Notes: generated by a model from the letters alone, not told the origin. 64,000 bases of DNA from Bacteroidota bacterium (GCA_018266435.1 JAFEAL010000012.1:107057-171056), one strand, 5' to 3'. Numbered from the stretch's first letter, positions 54,339-63,665 are shown. A program made the numbers and translations.

Positions 54339-54398
54339 TGTAGAGGTGGCCGCGTTCTTAAATTTTTTCTTACCTTATCCATCTGATACCTTTTGCTT

Positions 54399-56069
54399 AT
54401 GAAAAAATTATTCTTCTTCTCACTCCTTGTATTTTGCGGTTGCCAAAAACAAACGTATGACCTCGTCATCCGCGGAGGAACGGTTTACGATGGTTCAGGC
54501 AAACCGGGAATCTTAGCTGACGTGGGCATCAATGCCGACACGATTGCTTTTGTTGGTGAGTTAAAAAATGCAGTCGGTAAAAAAGAAATTAACGCTCAAG
54601 GGTTGGTCGTTTCTCCGGGCTTTGTCAACATGATGAGCCATGCCGAAGAAACATTGATCTTAGACAGCCGTTCGCAGAGTGACATGAAACAAGGCATTAC
54701 GCTCGAAGTGCTTGGCGAAGCATCAATGGGGCCACTCAGTCCACGCATGAAAAAAGATCAGGAAGATTTTATGAAACGAGTTCCTGACCGGGCGTACCCG
54801 ATTGACTGGACCTCTCTCGGAGAATACCTGGAGTCAATTCAGCGAAAGGGAATTTCTCCCAATGTTGCTTCATTTGTAGGAGCGAACACCATTCGCATTC
54901 ATGAACTTGGATATGAAAACCGTGCCCCCAAGCCCGAAGAACTCGAGCGAATGAAAGCCCTGGTAAAACAAGCGATGGAAGAAGGTGCCATGGGTGTGAC
55001 CACCGCATTGATCTATGCTCCTGATAATTATTCTTCCACGGAAGAACTCATTGAACTGAGCAAAGTAGCGGCAGCGTACGGAGGTATGTACATCAGCCAC
55101 ATACGTAGCGAAGGCGACAATATTTTGGCGGCTGTAGATGAAACCATACGCATTGCACGTGAGGCAAAGTTGCCCGCAGAAATCTATCATTTAAAAATGG
55201 CAGGACAAGACAACTGGAATAAATTGGATTCAGTGAAAGCAAAAATAGACCGTGCCAACCAATCAGGACTGCACATTTCGGCTGACATGTACACGTATAC
55301 GGCAGGAGCTACAGGGCTTGATGCCACGATGCCTCCGTGGGTACAGGAAGGAGGCATAGGCGAGTGGATCAAACGACTGAAGAATCCAACCATCCGAAAA
55401 AAAGTATTGCAGGAAATGCGCACGCCCACCAACCAGTGGGAAAATATGTTGCGTATGGTGGGTACACCGGATAATGTTTTATTTCTTGGATTTGCCACAG
55501 ACTCATTGAAAAAATACATCGGCAAAAGACTAAGTGAAGTAGCCTCAGCGCAACACAAGTCTCCCCAAGATGCCATTATTGATTTGGTTATCCACGATGG
55601 CACACGGGTGGAAACGGCTTACTTTATGATGAAGGAAGAGAACATTAAAAAACAAATTCAATTGCCTTACGTAAGTTTTGGATCAGATGCCGGTGCGCCT
55701 TCTGCCGAAGGACTTTTTTTAAAGTACAAAGACCACCCCCGGGCATACGGAAATTTCGTACGACTGTTGGGCAAGTATGTGCGCGAAGAGAAAGTGATCC
55801 CCCTGGAAGAAGCTATCCGAAAGCTCACTTCCTTGCCAATCACGAATTTGAAAATCAAAAAACGTGGATTTTTACAACCCGGGTATTATGCTGATGTGGT
55901 CATTTTTGATCCTGAAAAAATAGCTGACCATGCTACTTTTGAAAACCCGCACCAGTATGCCACCGGGGTAGTTCATGTTTTAGTAAATGGCGAACAGGTG
56001 ATTAAAGAGGGTGAACACACCGGGGCAAAGCCGGGCAGAATTGTGCGTGGACCGGGCTGGAAAAAATAA
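54399..56069 (+). CDS. D-aminoacylase-like amidohydrolase lipoprotein with altered metal site
   Basis: A 556-residue lipoprotein (lipobox VFCGC, Cys15). The amidohydrolase frame begins YDLVIRGGTVYDGSGKPG. The usual metal-binding DxHxH after 'PGF' is replaced by PGFVNMMSHAEETL, so only the second His of the pair remains. The later residues fit D-aminoacylase: a conserved His in MYISHIRSEGD, EIYHLKMAGQDNW, and the catalytic Asp in YVSFGSDAGAPSAEG. Related enzymes remove N-acyl groups from D-amino acids. The in-frame TTG 2 codons upstream was not used. The stop is contiguous with the stop of the convergent ABC ATPase gene. Confidence 0.83.
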   Translation: MKKLFFFSLLVFCGCQKQTYDLVIRGGTVYDGSGKPGILADVGINADTIAFVGELKNAVGKKEINAQGLVVSPGFVNMMSHAEETLILDSRSQSDMKQGITLEVLGEASMGPLSPRMKKDQEDFMKRVPDRAYPIDWTSLGEYLESIQRKGISPNVASFVGANTIRIHELGYENRAPKPEELERMKALVKQAMEEGAMGVTTALIYAPDNYSSTEELIELSKVAAAYGGMYISHIRSEGDNILAAVDETIRIAREAKLPAEIYHLKMAGQDNWNKLDSVKAKIDRANQSGLHISADMYTYTAGATGLDATMPPWVQEGGIGEWIKRLKNPTIRKKVLQEMRTPTNQWENMLRMVGTPDNVLFLGFATDSLKKYIGKRLSEVASAQHKSPQDAIIDLVIHDGTRVETAYFMMKEENIKKQIQLPYVSFGSDAGAPSAEGLFLKYKDHPRAYGNFVRLLGKYVREEKVIPLEEAIRKLTSLPITNLKIKKRGFLQPGYYADVVIFDPEKIADHATFENPHQYATGVVHVLVNGEQVIKEGEHTGAKPGRIVRGPGWKK

Positions 56070-56090
56070 TCAACTCTCCACAGAGTTGAT
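56061..56090 (-). terminator. Intrinsic terminator overlapping the 3' end of the ABC ATPase gene
   Basis: On the minus strand a perfect 9-bp stem (ATCAACTCT with AGAGTTGAT, 56069-56090) and 4-nt loop is followed by a T-run, the complement of 56061-56066. Almost all of the stem is made by the last six codons and stop of the ABC ATPase gene. Confidence 0.72.
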
Positions 56091-57014
56091 TGCGGTGATC
56101 AATTGCTGCAGGGTACTGAAAATGGAATCACCGAATTTCCATTGCGGGGTTATACCTGTTTGTATTTCAACGGGTGCCCCCCCTTCTGTCAGTGTATAGC
56201 CTTCCCGTTCCAATGCATTTTTAGTCCATAAGAACTCATGCCCGCTTCCTATTAAATTGATTTTTTGTTTCCGGAAAAGCTCGTGTTGAATTTTGCCAGT
56301 CTTCAGGTCAAAGCCCTTAAACTGAAAAATCTCATCAAATGAATTATCCAGTACCAAATCTTCAGGAAATCCCACCGTTATTTTTTTGTGAGCCGCCAAC
56401 CAAACAATATCTGCCAAGTGCAGAGCCAGGTCCAGTTCGTGCGTGGCTACCAGAATGGCTATATTTTTTTTGCGAGACAATTTTCGCAAAAGCTTCATAA
56501 TCTCCACCCGGTTATTGAGGTCAAGGTGGGCGGTGGGCTCATCCAATAATATGATCGGAGTTTCCTGGGCCAATGCCCGGGCTATCATCGCCAGTTGCAG
56601 TTGCCCGTCACTGAGTTCCTCTAATTTTTTACCCGACAAAGAGTTGATATGAACTTCGCAAATGGATTGCTCAACAATTTGATGATCATGCGGTGAAAAC
56701 GATATTCCCCAGCCAACATGAGGGTAACGGCCATAGCTCACCAAATCATAAACGGTCATGTTCATAGCTGTTACTTTGTCGGTAAGTACTAATGCAATAT
56801 TATTTGAGCCGGGTTGAATTAGCTCACCCGCCAACGAATGCTGGAGTCCGGCCAATGTTTTGATCAACGTAGATTTCCCAATTCCGTTTGGCCCCATCAG
56901 GCAGGTGAGTTTTCCGGCTTGCAAGTGTAGGTCAAGCTCGTGAAACAGCAACTGGTCAGTAAATCCAATCGATATTTTTTTAGTAACAAGCTGATTGCTC
57001 AAAATCTCGGTCAT
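56070..57014 (-). CDS. ABC transporter ATP-binding protein (iron-siderophore/cobalamin type), orphan
   Basis: A 314-residue ATPase. Walker A is CLMGPNGIGKSTLIKTLAGLQ, the Q-loop region is LVLTDKVTAMNMTVYDLVSYGRYPHVGW, the signature is LEELSDGQLQLAMIARALAQE and Walker B is PIILLDEPTAHLDLNN. The 'SYGRYPHVGW' block is typical of FecE/BtuD/HmuV-type importers of siderophores, haem or cobalamin. The signature has LSDGQ instead of LSGGQ, a variant seen in that group. An extra ~75-residue C-terminal region (LKTGKIQHELFRKQKINLIGSGHEFLWTKNALEREGYTL) follows the ATPase. No permease or binding protein is beside it. Confidence 0.85.
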   Translation of the reverse strand: MTEILSNQLVTKKISIGFTDQLLFHELDLHLQAGKLTCLMGPNGIGKSTLIKTLAGLQHSLAGELIQPGSNNIALVLTDKVTAMNMTVYDLVSYGRYPHVGWGISFSPHDHQIVEQSICEVHINSLSGKKLEELSDGQLQLAMIARALAQETPIILLDEPTAHLDLNNRVEIMKLLRKLSRKKNIAILVATHELDLALHLADIVWLAAHKKITVGFPEDLVLDNSFDEIFQFKGFDLKTGKIQHELFRKQKINLIGSGHEFLWTKNALEREGYTLTEGGAPVEIQTGITPQWKFGDSIFSTLQQLITAINSVES

Positions 57015-57212
57015 GAGATTAAATTATTCGGTAACAGGTTTATCATTTAAGACTAAAATTATAGAAATATTATACAAAGCGGTCATTCTCTTTTTTTGTT
57101 ATTATTGTCAGTCAATTCAAAAAATCATTTGCAAATACCTAAACAACTGATCAGTAAAACTGGCCTGATTGTAAGGAATTTTCGAGTGACCGTAACACAA
57201 AACAATATATCC

Positions 57213-60005
57213 ATGAAATCAAAAATTGTAGCCATTACTTTGATGCTATTGGCTTTTTTTTCTTATGCTCAAAAGAAAAAAGACAAGGCAAAGCCAGAAA
57301 CTCCGGCAGTTAGCACACCGGAAAAATTATTACCCGCTCCACAAAAAATTACCACAGTGGAGGGCATCACCGAATACCGTCTGGCCAACGGCCTGCGTGT
57401 GCTGTTGTTCCCCGATCCATCCAAGCAAACCATTACGGTAAACATTACTTACATGGTTGGCTCGAAATATGAAAATTATGGAGAAACGGGCATGGCACAC
57501 CTGCTTGAGCACTTAGTATTTAAAGGAACGCCCAAGCATCCTAACATTCCACAAGAACTGACCGAACACGGTGCAAGCCCCAATGGAACTACCTGGCTCG
57601 ACCGCACCAACTATTTTGAAACATTTAATGCTACCGATGAAAATTTGAAATGGGCATTGGATTTGGAAAGCGATCGCATGGTTAATTCCTACATCGCCAA
57701 AAAAGATTTGGAAAGTGAAATGACTGTGGTGCGTAACGAGTTTGAATCCGGTGAAAACGACCCTTTCGGGGTGCTGCAAGAACGCATTACGTCAACGGCT
57801 TACTTGTGGCATAACTACGGAAAGTCAACCATAGGAGCCCGGGCAGACCTGGAGAATGTGCCGATCGATCGCCTGCAGGCATTTTATAAAAAATATTACC
57901 AACCCGACAATGCCGTGCTGGCTGTAGCCGGAAAAATAGATGAAGCTAAAACTCTTGAGTTAATCAATCAGTATTTCGGTACAACCCCCAAACCAACACG
58001 CGAAATTCCAAAGACCTATACGCTCGACCCAACACAAGATGGAGAGCGGACGGTTACCCTCAGGCGTGTTGGCGATGTGCAGGTGGCCATGGTTGCCTAT
58101 CACATTCCGGCCGGCTCACACAAAGATTTTGCCGCGCTTGAGGTGCTGGGACGCATACTTGGAAGTGAACCGGCCGGTCGCTTGTACAAAGCTTTGGTTG
58201 ACACAAAATTGGCAAGCTCAGCCGGAGCCTATGCACAAGGCTTTAAAGAACCATCGCTCTTTTGGGCTTATGCCGAAGTGCTAAAAGACAAGTCGCTCGA
58301 TGAAGCCAAAAACGTTATGATCAAAACGCTGGATGAATTTGCTTCCACGCAACTAAATAAAGAAGACGTAGAGCGTGCCAAGAATGAATTGATTAAACGA
58401 ATTGAACTATCGTTTAACTCTTCGCAAAATATCACACTTCAACTAAGCAATGCCATCGGGATGGGAGACTGGCGATTGCTATTCCTCACCCGTGATCATA
58501 TCAAAGCCGTGAGCACACTTGATGTTATGCGTGTAGCCCGCGAATATTTAAAACCGGATAACCGCACCCTGGGTCTTTTTATCCCAACTGAAAAGCCCAA
58601 CCGGTCTGAAATCCCCGGCATTCCTGATACCGATGAAATGCTGAAAGATTATAAAGGAGCACAAGCCGTAGCGCAAGGCGAAGCATTCGATCCATCTCCC
58701 TCCAACATTGAATCAAGAACGGTGCGAAGCGAACTGACTAATGGAATGAAGTTGGCATTGCTCCCTAAGAAAACGCGAGGCGAATCAGTTGAAACAAGAT
58801 TGACGTTCCGCTTTGGCGATGAAAAATCGTTGCAAAATTTAAGCAGCCCGGGTGAATATGCAGCCAGCATGCTCAACAAAGGAACCGGCAAACACACCCG
58901 TCAGCAAATCAAAGACGAATTTGACAGGCTGAAAGCAAACGTGGCAATTTTTGGCGGACCAACACAACTTTCGGTAAACGTAAGCACTACCAGGCCCAAC
59001 CTGATCAATGCACTTAAGCTGTTAGGAGAAGTCTTGAAAGAAGCCAACTTCCCCGCTGATGAATTTGAAAAATTGAAAAACGAAGAACTGGCAAATATAG
59101 AGTCACAGCGCAGCGAACCTCAGGCCATTGCCCTCAACCGCATCCAGCGGTATGTTTCTCCACATGAGAAATCAGACCCACGATACATTCAAACCTTTGA
59201 TGAATCTGCGGCCGCCATTAAGGCATTGAAACTAGAGGAAGTTATCAAATTCTATCAAACGTTTTATGGTGCCAATTATGCAACAATGTCAATCGTGGGC
59301 GATTTTGATGCTGCCGAAGTTAAAACGGCCGTGACTGATATTTTTGGGAATTGGAAAAATAATAAACCTTACACACGTATCGCTAACCAGGCGGCACACG
59401 TGCAACCAATCAACGAATCTATCGAAACACCGGACAAGGCCAATGCGTTTTTTATTGCGGCTTACAATTTTGAGTTCCGCGATGACAACCCCGATTACCC
59501 CGCCATGGTGATGAGCAACTTTATGTTGGGCGGAGGATTTTTGAATTCGCGCCTGGCCACCCGTATCCGCCAGAAAGAAGGATTGAGTTATGGTGTTGGC
59601 TCGCAGTTTAGTGCCGGGGCGTTAGATCCTGTAGGTTCATTTATAGCATATGCCATTTATGCCCCCGAAAATGTAGATAAGCTTGAGGTTGCATTTAAAG
59701 ATGAAATTAACAAAGCAGTAACAACTGGTTTTACTGCCGATGAACTGGCCGCAGCCAAGTCGGGCTGGTCGCAACAACGCACCGTACAACGCGCGCAAGA
59801 TGGCAGCCTGGCGGGCACACTTAACAATTATCTTTTCATTAAACGCGATTTGAAGTGGGACGAAGCCTACGAGAAGAAAGTGATGGACCTGACGGTTGAC
59901 CAGGTAAATGCAGCCATAAAAAAATATTTGAAACCCGAGCTGATTAACATGGTGAAAGCCGGAGACTTTGCGAAAGCAAAAGCCAAGGCTGCTGAGAAAA
60001 AATAA
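57213..60005 (+). CDS. M16-family zinc protease (fused two-domain pitrilysin type)
   Basis: A 930-residue exported protein (signal peptide MKSKIVAITLMLLAFFSYAQ, then a Lys/Pro-rich linker). The N-terminal M16 unit has the inverted zinc motif His96-Leu-Leu-Glu99-His100 (GMAHLLEHLVFKGT) and the third ligand in ESEMTVVRNEFESGEN. The C-terminal unit (from about 510, MKLALLPKKTRGESVETRLTFRFGDE) has the fold but no HxxEH; it carries the substrate R/Y pair region GGGFLNSRLATRIRQKEGLSYGVGSQF. This active/inactive pairing in one chain is usual for these enzymes, which degrade small peptides. A 39-codon in-frame extension upstream was not used because it precedes a good signal peptide. A terminator follows. 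Confidence 0.92.
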   Translation: MKSKIVAITLMLLAFFSYAQKKKDKAKPETPAVSTPEKLLPAPQKITTVEGITEYRLANGLRVLLFPDPSKQTITVNITYMVGSKYENYGETGMAHLLEHLVFKGTPKHPNIPQELTEHGASPNGTTWLDRTNYFETFNATDENLKWALDLESDRMVNSYIAKKDLESEMTVVRNEFESGENDPFGVLQERITSTAYLWHNYGKSTIGARADLENVPIDRLQAFYKKYYQPDNAVLAVAGKIDEAKTLELINQYFGTTPKPTREIPKTYTLDPTQDGERTVTLRRVGDVQVAMVAYHIPAGSHKDFAALEVLGRILGSEPAGRLYKALVDTKLASSAGAYAQGFKEPSLFWAYAEVLKDKSLDEAKNVMIKTLDEFASTQLNKEDVERAKNELIKRIELSFNSSQNITLQLSNAIGMGDWRLLFLTRDHIKAVSTLDVMRVAREYLKPDNRTLGLFIPTEKPNRSEIPGIPDTDEMLKDYKGAQAVAQGEAFDPSPSNIESRTVRSELTNGMKLALLPKKTRGESVETRLTFRFGDEKSLQNLSSPGEYAASMLNKGTGKHTRQQIKDEFDRLKANVAIFGGPTQLSVNVSTTRPNLINALKLLGEVLKEANFPADEFEKLKNEELANIESQRSEPQAIALNRIQRYVSPHEKSDPRYIQTFDESAAAIKALKLEEVIKFYQTFYGANYATMSIVGDFDAAEVKTAVTDIFGNWKNNKPYTRIANQAAHVQPINESIETPDKANAFFIAAYNFEFRDDNPDYPAMVMSNFMLGGGFLNSRLATRIRQKEGLSYGVGSQFSAGALDPVGSFIAYAIYAPENVDKLEVAFKDEINKAVTTGFTADELAAAKSGWSQQRTVQRAQDGSLAGTLNNYLFIKRDLKWDEAYEKKVMDLTVDQVNAAIKKYLKPELINMVKAGDFAKAKAKAAEKK

Positions 60006-60024
60006 AAATTTATTAATTGACAAG

Positions 60025-60057
60025 AAGGGTTGCTTGAAAAATAGCAACCCTTTTTTT
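60025..60057 (+). terminator. Rho-independent terminator after the M16 gene
   Basis: A 10-bp stem (AAGGGTTGCT, 60025-60034, with 60043-60052), an 8-nt loop, then a T-run. It begins 19 nt after the stop codon. Confidence 0.9.
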
Positions 60058-60173
60058 ATGGTCGGTGCAGACCACACGATACGGGCTAAGTACTTAGTCA
60101 GGGCATAAAAAATACTGAATGTGTTGAAAGATAATTCCATCTGTGCTTAGAAAGAACACCCTGCAGTTCGTTT

Positions 60174-60203
60174 TTGTAATTTCAATAAATCCTCTCATCT
60201 TTG
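60174..60203 (+). promoter_or_regulatory. Promoter of rpmH
   Basis: TTG (60174-60176), exactly 19 nt, then CATCTTTG (60196-60203), one mismatch to TAnnTTTG. The rpmH ATG is 22 nt downstream. Confidence 0.65.
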
Positions 60204-60225
60204 CAGCCCTTTAATTGAACAACAG

Positions 60226-60396
60226 ATGAAACGTACGTATCAGCCTTCAAAAAGAAAAAGAAAGAATAAGCACGGTTTTCGCGAACGCATGGCCACAGCT
60301 AATGGCCGCAGGGTGTTGGCATCACGCAGAAAAAAGGGCCGCAAAAGACTTACCGTTTCTGATGAAGGCACGGTAAAAAGCAGGGCAAAGAAATAA
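60226..60396 (+). CDS. rpmH: 50S ribosomal protein L34
   Basis: A 56-residue, strongly basic protein read directly from the sequence: [20 protein letters not shown] at the start, then [20 protein letters not shown] and [16 protein letters not shown]. The opening 'MKRTyQPs..kr...HGFr.RM.t..Gr.vl..RR.kGR..L' is the universal L34 pattern. It is longer than the usual 44-46 residues because of an acidic/basic tail after the GRK(R)L core, as in other Bacteroidota. It is followed 30 nt later by rnpA, the arrangement found in nearly all bacteria. It has its own promoter at 60174-60203. Confidence 0.96.
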   Translation: MKRTYQPSKRKRKNKHGFRERMATANGRRVLASRRKKGRKRLTVSDEGTVKSRAKK

Positions 60397-60426
60397 CACA
60401 ATCCCCAGCCGGGATTGATTAATCTC

Positions 60427-60804
60427 ATGGGGCAATTTTCATTTTCCAAGGCTGAAAGGCTAACTGGCAAAACAAATATTCAGGAACTCTTCGCCAAGGG
60501 TTCCTCTTTTTATTTGCATCCGTTTAAAATCATTTACCTTCCAACGGCTCACGAAAAAGCGGTGACTAATCAAATTCTGATTTCAGTCCCCAAATCAAAT
60601 TTTAAAAAAGCAGTTGACCGGAACACCATCAAAAGGAGAATAAGGGAAGGGTATCGTCTGAACAAAAATATTCTGAGTCAAAATCCTAAAATGAGGATTG
60701 CGTATATTTACACCCCGCGGGAAATTATATCTACTTCTGTTATACATGATAAGGTAAAGGCTACGTTGAAAAAGGTCAAAGAGAAATGCATAGCAAAAAA
60801 ATAA
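60427..60804 (+). CDS. rnpA: Ribonuclease P protein component
   Basis: RnpA is the protein partner of the RNase P ribozyme that trims tRNA 5' ends. The 125-residue protein has FSFSKAERLTGKTNIQELFAKGSSFYLHPFKIIYL at the start and the RNR signature AVDRNTIKRRIREGYRLNK. An in-frame TTG 12 nt upstream exists, but MGQFSFSKAERLTGK is the normal N-terminus. It follows rpmH by 30 nt, as usual. Its last 19 nt overlap the start of the S41 peptidase gene in another frame. yidC/yidD do not follow. Confidence 0.93.
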   Translation: MGQFSFSKAERLTGKTNIQELFAKGSSFYLHPFKIIYLPTAHEKAVTNQILISVPKSNFKKAVDRNTIKRRIREGYRLNKNILSQNPKMRIAYIYTPREIISTSVIHDKVKATLKKVKEKCIAKK

Positions 60805-62438
60805 AATGGGGCATGATGGCAGTGCTTGTGGTAATGTTGTTGGCATTTGCCTCGCCAACAGAGCGATACTTTGATGTTGCCAAAAGCCTCGATATCTACG
60901 CCTCCTTGCTTAAAGAAGTAAACGAGTATTATGTCGATGAGGTAGATCCTAAAAAAATGATCGACATCAGCATCAACGGAATGTTAGAGCAGCTCGATCC
61001 GTACACAGATTATATTTCAAAAGAAAATTCTGAGTCATTCAGCATACAAACCACCGGGCAATATGCAGGTATAGGGGCACTGGTAGGAAGAATCAATGGA
61101 AAAACGGTGATTACAAATCCTTATGTAGGATTCCCCGCTTATGATGCGGGTATTCACGTAGGCGATGAATTAATCAGTATCGATGGAAAAAATGTACAGG
61201 GCAAACCCACAGGCGAATCAAGTGCTTTATTGAAAGGTACCCCGATGACAGAAGTATTGGTGGAAGTGAAAAGATATGGAGAACCGGAATTGCTCAAATT
61301 CAAAATAGTGAGAAAAAAAATCAAAATCAGCAACGTCACTTATCAGGGAGTGATTGATAAAAATATCGGGTATGTCAAGTTAGATGAATTTACTCCGGGC
61401 GCAGGCCGCGAAGTAGCAGAGGCAATCACAAAACTAAAAGCACAAGGAGCCGAAAAATTGATTCTTGATTTGCGTGACAATCCCGGAGGTTCATTGTACG
61501 AAGCGGTAAATATCGTGAGTCTTTTTATCCCCAAAGAAACACCGGTAGTTTCAACCAAAGGAAAGTCCACAGACTCCAACAAAACATATCATACTCTCAA
61601 TACCCCGCTTGATATTCAACTTCCGTTGGTGATTTTGACCAGCGGAGGCACAGCATCAGCCTCTGAAATTGTGGCCGGATCACTTCAGGATTATGACCGC
61701 GCGGTGTTGCTGGGACAGCGTACTTTTGGTAAAGGGTTAGTACAAACCACTCGCCCGCTTCCTTACGATGCCCAACTGAAAGTAACCACTGCCAAATACT
61801 ACATTCCAAGTGGGCGATGCATTCAGGCGCTTGACTATGCGCATAGAAAAAATGATGGCAGTGTTTCCAAGTTTGCCGATTCACTCAAACGGGAGTTCAA
61901 AACACAATCAGGCCGTAAGGTGTATGATGGTGCAGGCTTGGACCCTGATATAGAAGTAAAAGAAGAAGTAGCCACACAGGCCGCAATTCGCGTGGCAGCA
62001 TCAGGGTTGATTTTTGAGTATGCAAATAAATACTGTGGAGAAAATAAAACAGCTCCGGTAGATATGGCCGCGTTTAGCTTGTCAGATGAAGCCTACCAGA
62101 AATTTGCATCATGGTTTAAAACACAACGGTATGATTTAAAACCTGAACTAGCAAAGAAAGTGGAAGACATATTGACCTCAGCGTTGAGTGAAAAACACAA
62201 CGAAAAACTACTCAACACCATAAAAGAACTGAAGGATAAAATCAATCAAAATAGGACAGACGTCACCCAAATTTTTAAATCCGAAATAAAAAGACTTTTA
62301 GAACAGGAAATCACTTTTCATTACCGGCTAATGCAAGGCCAAATGGAATACTTGATGGCCCGAGATAAACAGGTACTCGAAGCTCGTAAAGTATTAGGAG
62401 ATCTGGCACGATATCATAAACTATTGTCCACCAATTAA
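60786..62438 (+). CDS. C-terminal processing peptidase (S41 family, CtpA-like)
   Basis: A 550-residue periplasmic protease anchored by an N-terminal hydrophobic segment (KIKWGMMAVLVVMLLAFASP). After an N-terminal helical part (EQLDPYTDYISKENSESFSIQTTGQYAGIGA), a PDZ domain covers about 85-165 (VITNPYVGFPAYDAGIHVGDELISIDGKNV). The protease core holds the Ser-Lys dyad, Ser291 in LTSGGTASASEIVAGSLQDY and Lys316 in GQRTFGKGLVQTT, separated by 25 residues as in E. coli Prc. A helical C-terminal tail follows (about 430-550). It overlaps rnpA by 19 nt and is followed directly by tsaB. Confidence 0.93.
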   Translation: MHSKKIKWGMMAVLVVMLLAFASPTERYFDVAKSLDIYASLLKEVNEYYVDEVDPKKMIDISINGMLEQLDPYTDYISKENSESFSIQTTGQYAGIGALVGRINGKTVITNPYVGFPAYDAGIHVGDELISIDGKNVQGKPTGESSALLKGTPMTEVLVEVKRYGEPELLKFKIVRKKIKISNVTYQGVIDKNIGYVKLDEFTPGAGREVAEAITKLKAQGAEKLILDLRDNPGGSLYEAVNIVSLFIPKETPVVSTKGKSTDSNKTYHTLNTPLDIQLPLVILTSGGTASASEIVAGSLQDYDRAVLLGQRTFGKGLVQTTRPLPYDAQLKVTTAKYYIPSGRCIQALDYAHRKNDGSVSKFADSLKREFKTQSGRKVYDGAGLDPDIEVKEEVATQAAIRVAASGLIFEYANKYCGENKTAPVDMAAFSLSDEAYQKFASWFKTQRYDLKPELAKKVEDILTSALSEKHNEKLLNTIKELKDKINQNRTDVTQIFKSEIKRLLEQEITFHYRLMQGQMEYLMARDKQVLEARKVLGDLARYHKLLSTN

Positions 62439-63134
62439 ATGGCTTTGCTTTTAAGCCTGGAGACATCCTCACATTTTTTTTCGTGCGCACTTTATGCTGA
62501 CGGTTTGATGATTTCATACAAGGAGAGTTTGGTCAGGCAATCGACAGCCTCCATGCTCACGGTATTTATCAACAACCTGTTTGAAGAAACTCAACTAACA
62601 AAAGATCAATTAAGCGTAGTTGTTATATCATCAGGCCCCGGGTCATACACTGGCCTGAGGATTGGAACATCAACGGCTAAAGGAATTTGTTACGCGAGCC
62701 AAGCAAAATTAATTGCTGTTAACACCCTTGAATTGCTAACTTATCAGTTTTTGAAATTGCAAAGCAAAATACACACGGGACAGTTTCTTCTTTGCCCCAT
62801 GCTCGATGCCCGGAGAGACGAAGTTTATTGTGCGCTATTCAGCCAAGATTCGACCATTATTGAAAAGCCAAATGCAAAAATTATTGATCAAAAAAGTTTT
62901 TTAAAGTATTTGGATCAATGCCCTATTTATTTTTTTGGAGAAGGATCGGCCAAGTGCAAAAAAATAATTACCCACCCACAAGCAATATTTATTGATGAGA
63001 TTAACCCCTCAGCGGCATATTTGGGAGAGATAGGCTGGCAAATGTTCAATTCAAACAAAGTTGAATCAATCGAAGAATTTGAACCCTTTTACTTAAAAGA
63101 TTTCATTATTAAAAAACCAATTACATTGTCTTGA
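62439..63134 (+). CDS. tsaB: tRNA threonylcarbamoyladenosine biosynthesis protein TsaB
   Basis: TsaB is the ASKHA-fold partner of TsaD in t6A37 tRNA modification. The 231-residue protein has LLSLETSSHFFSCALYADG at the start (cf. 'iLaiDTS...svAl'), VVISSGPGSYTGLRIGTSTAKGICYA, the GPGSyTGlRiG signature, and LCPMLDARRDEVYCALF. It begins on the base after the S41 peptidase stop, with the ATG directly adjoining, and ends 15 nt before DUF2480. With the YciO-type protein at 45587 this is the second t6A-family gene in the window; tsaD and tsaE are not seen. Confidence 0.93.
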   Translation: MALLLSLETSSHFFSCALYADGLMISYKESLVRQSTASMLTVFINNLFEETQLTKDQLSVVVISSGPGSYTGLRIGTSTAKGICYASQAKLIAVNTLELLTYQFLKLQSKIHTGQFLLCPMLDARRDEVYCALFSQDSTIIEKPNAKIIDQKSFLKYLDQCPIYFFGEGSAKCKKIITHPQAIFIDEINPSAAYLGEIGWQMFNSNKVESIEEFEPFYLKDFIIKKPITLS

Positions 63135-63149
63135 TGTTGTAAAATAATT

Positions 63150-63665
63150 ATGGATGAAGAGATAGTAAACCGAGTGGCAAAAAGTAACCTTGTCTCTTTT
63201 GACTTAGAAGAACTTTACGTGCCGGGAGAAAGGGTTGCCCTTGACATGAAAAATTTTCTTTACCAAGAGTTAATTTTAAAAGAAAAAGATTTCCGTGAGC
63301 ATATAAAAAACCACAACTGGAAATTTTATAAAGACAAACACGTGGCGGTACTTTGTTCGGTTGATGCAATTATTCCTACTTGGGCATTTATGCTGATCTC
63401 ATCCGCTCTACATCCTTTTGCAAAATCAATAGTGGCAGGAACTCTTCAGGAGCTAGAAAATCTTCTTTTCACCCAGCAACTTCAAATAGTAGACTGGCAA
63501 AAATTTCAAAATTTAAAAGTAGTAGTTAAAGGTTGCAGCAAGGTCAACGTACCGGTTTTTGCGTATGTTGAAGTCGTCAATAAACTAAAACCACTCGCTT
63601 CGAGTATTATGTTTGGTGAAGCATGCAGTACAGTACCAATTTATAAAAAACGAACGCAGGAGTAA
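63150..63665 (+). CDS. DUF2480-family protein
   Basis: A 171-residue soluble protein: MDEEIVNRVAKSNLVSFDLEELYVPGERVALDMKNFLYQELILKEKDFREHIKNHNWKFY opens it, closely following the family pattern 'deiinrVa.S.l...dLEe.....r..fDi...L..glilkEk.FR'. A conserved CSVDAIIPTWAFMLISSAL block and a C-terminal GCSKVNVPVFAYVEVVNKLKPLASSIMFGEACSTVPIYKK follow, with several Cys that could bind a metal. The family is limited mainly to Bacteroidota and has no known function. It is likely the last gene of the rpmH-rnpA-S41-tsaB run. Confidence 0.85.
   Translation: MDEEIVNRVAKSNLVSFDLEELYVPGERVALDMKNFLYQELILKEKDFREHIKNHNWKFYKDKHVAVLCSVDAIIPTWAFMLISSALHPFAKSIVAGTLQELENLLFTQQLQIVDWQKFQNLKVVVKGCSKVNVPVFAYVEVVNKLKPLASSIMFGEACSTVPIYKKRTQE

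Noticed and set aside
60240..60470. Antisense frame over rpmH
   Set aside because: The plus strand encodes an unmistakable L34; the antisense product has no family pattern.
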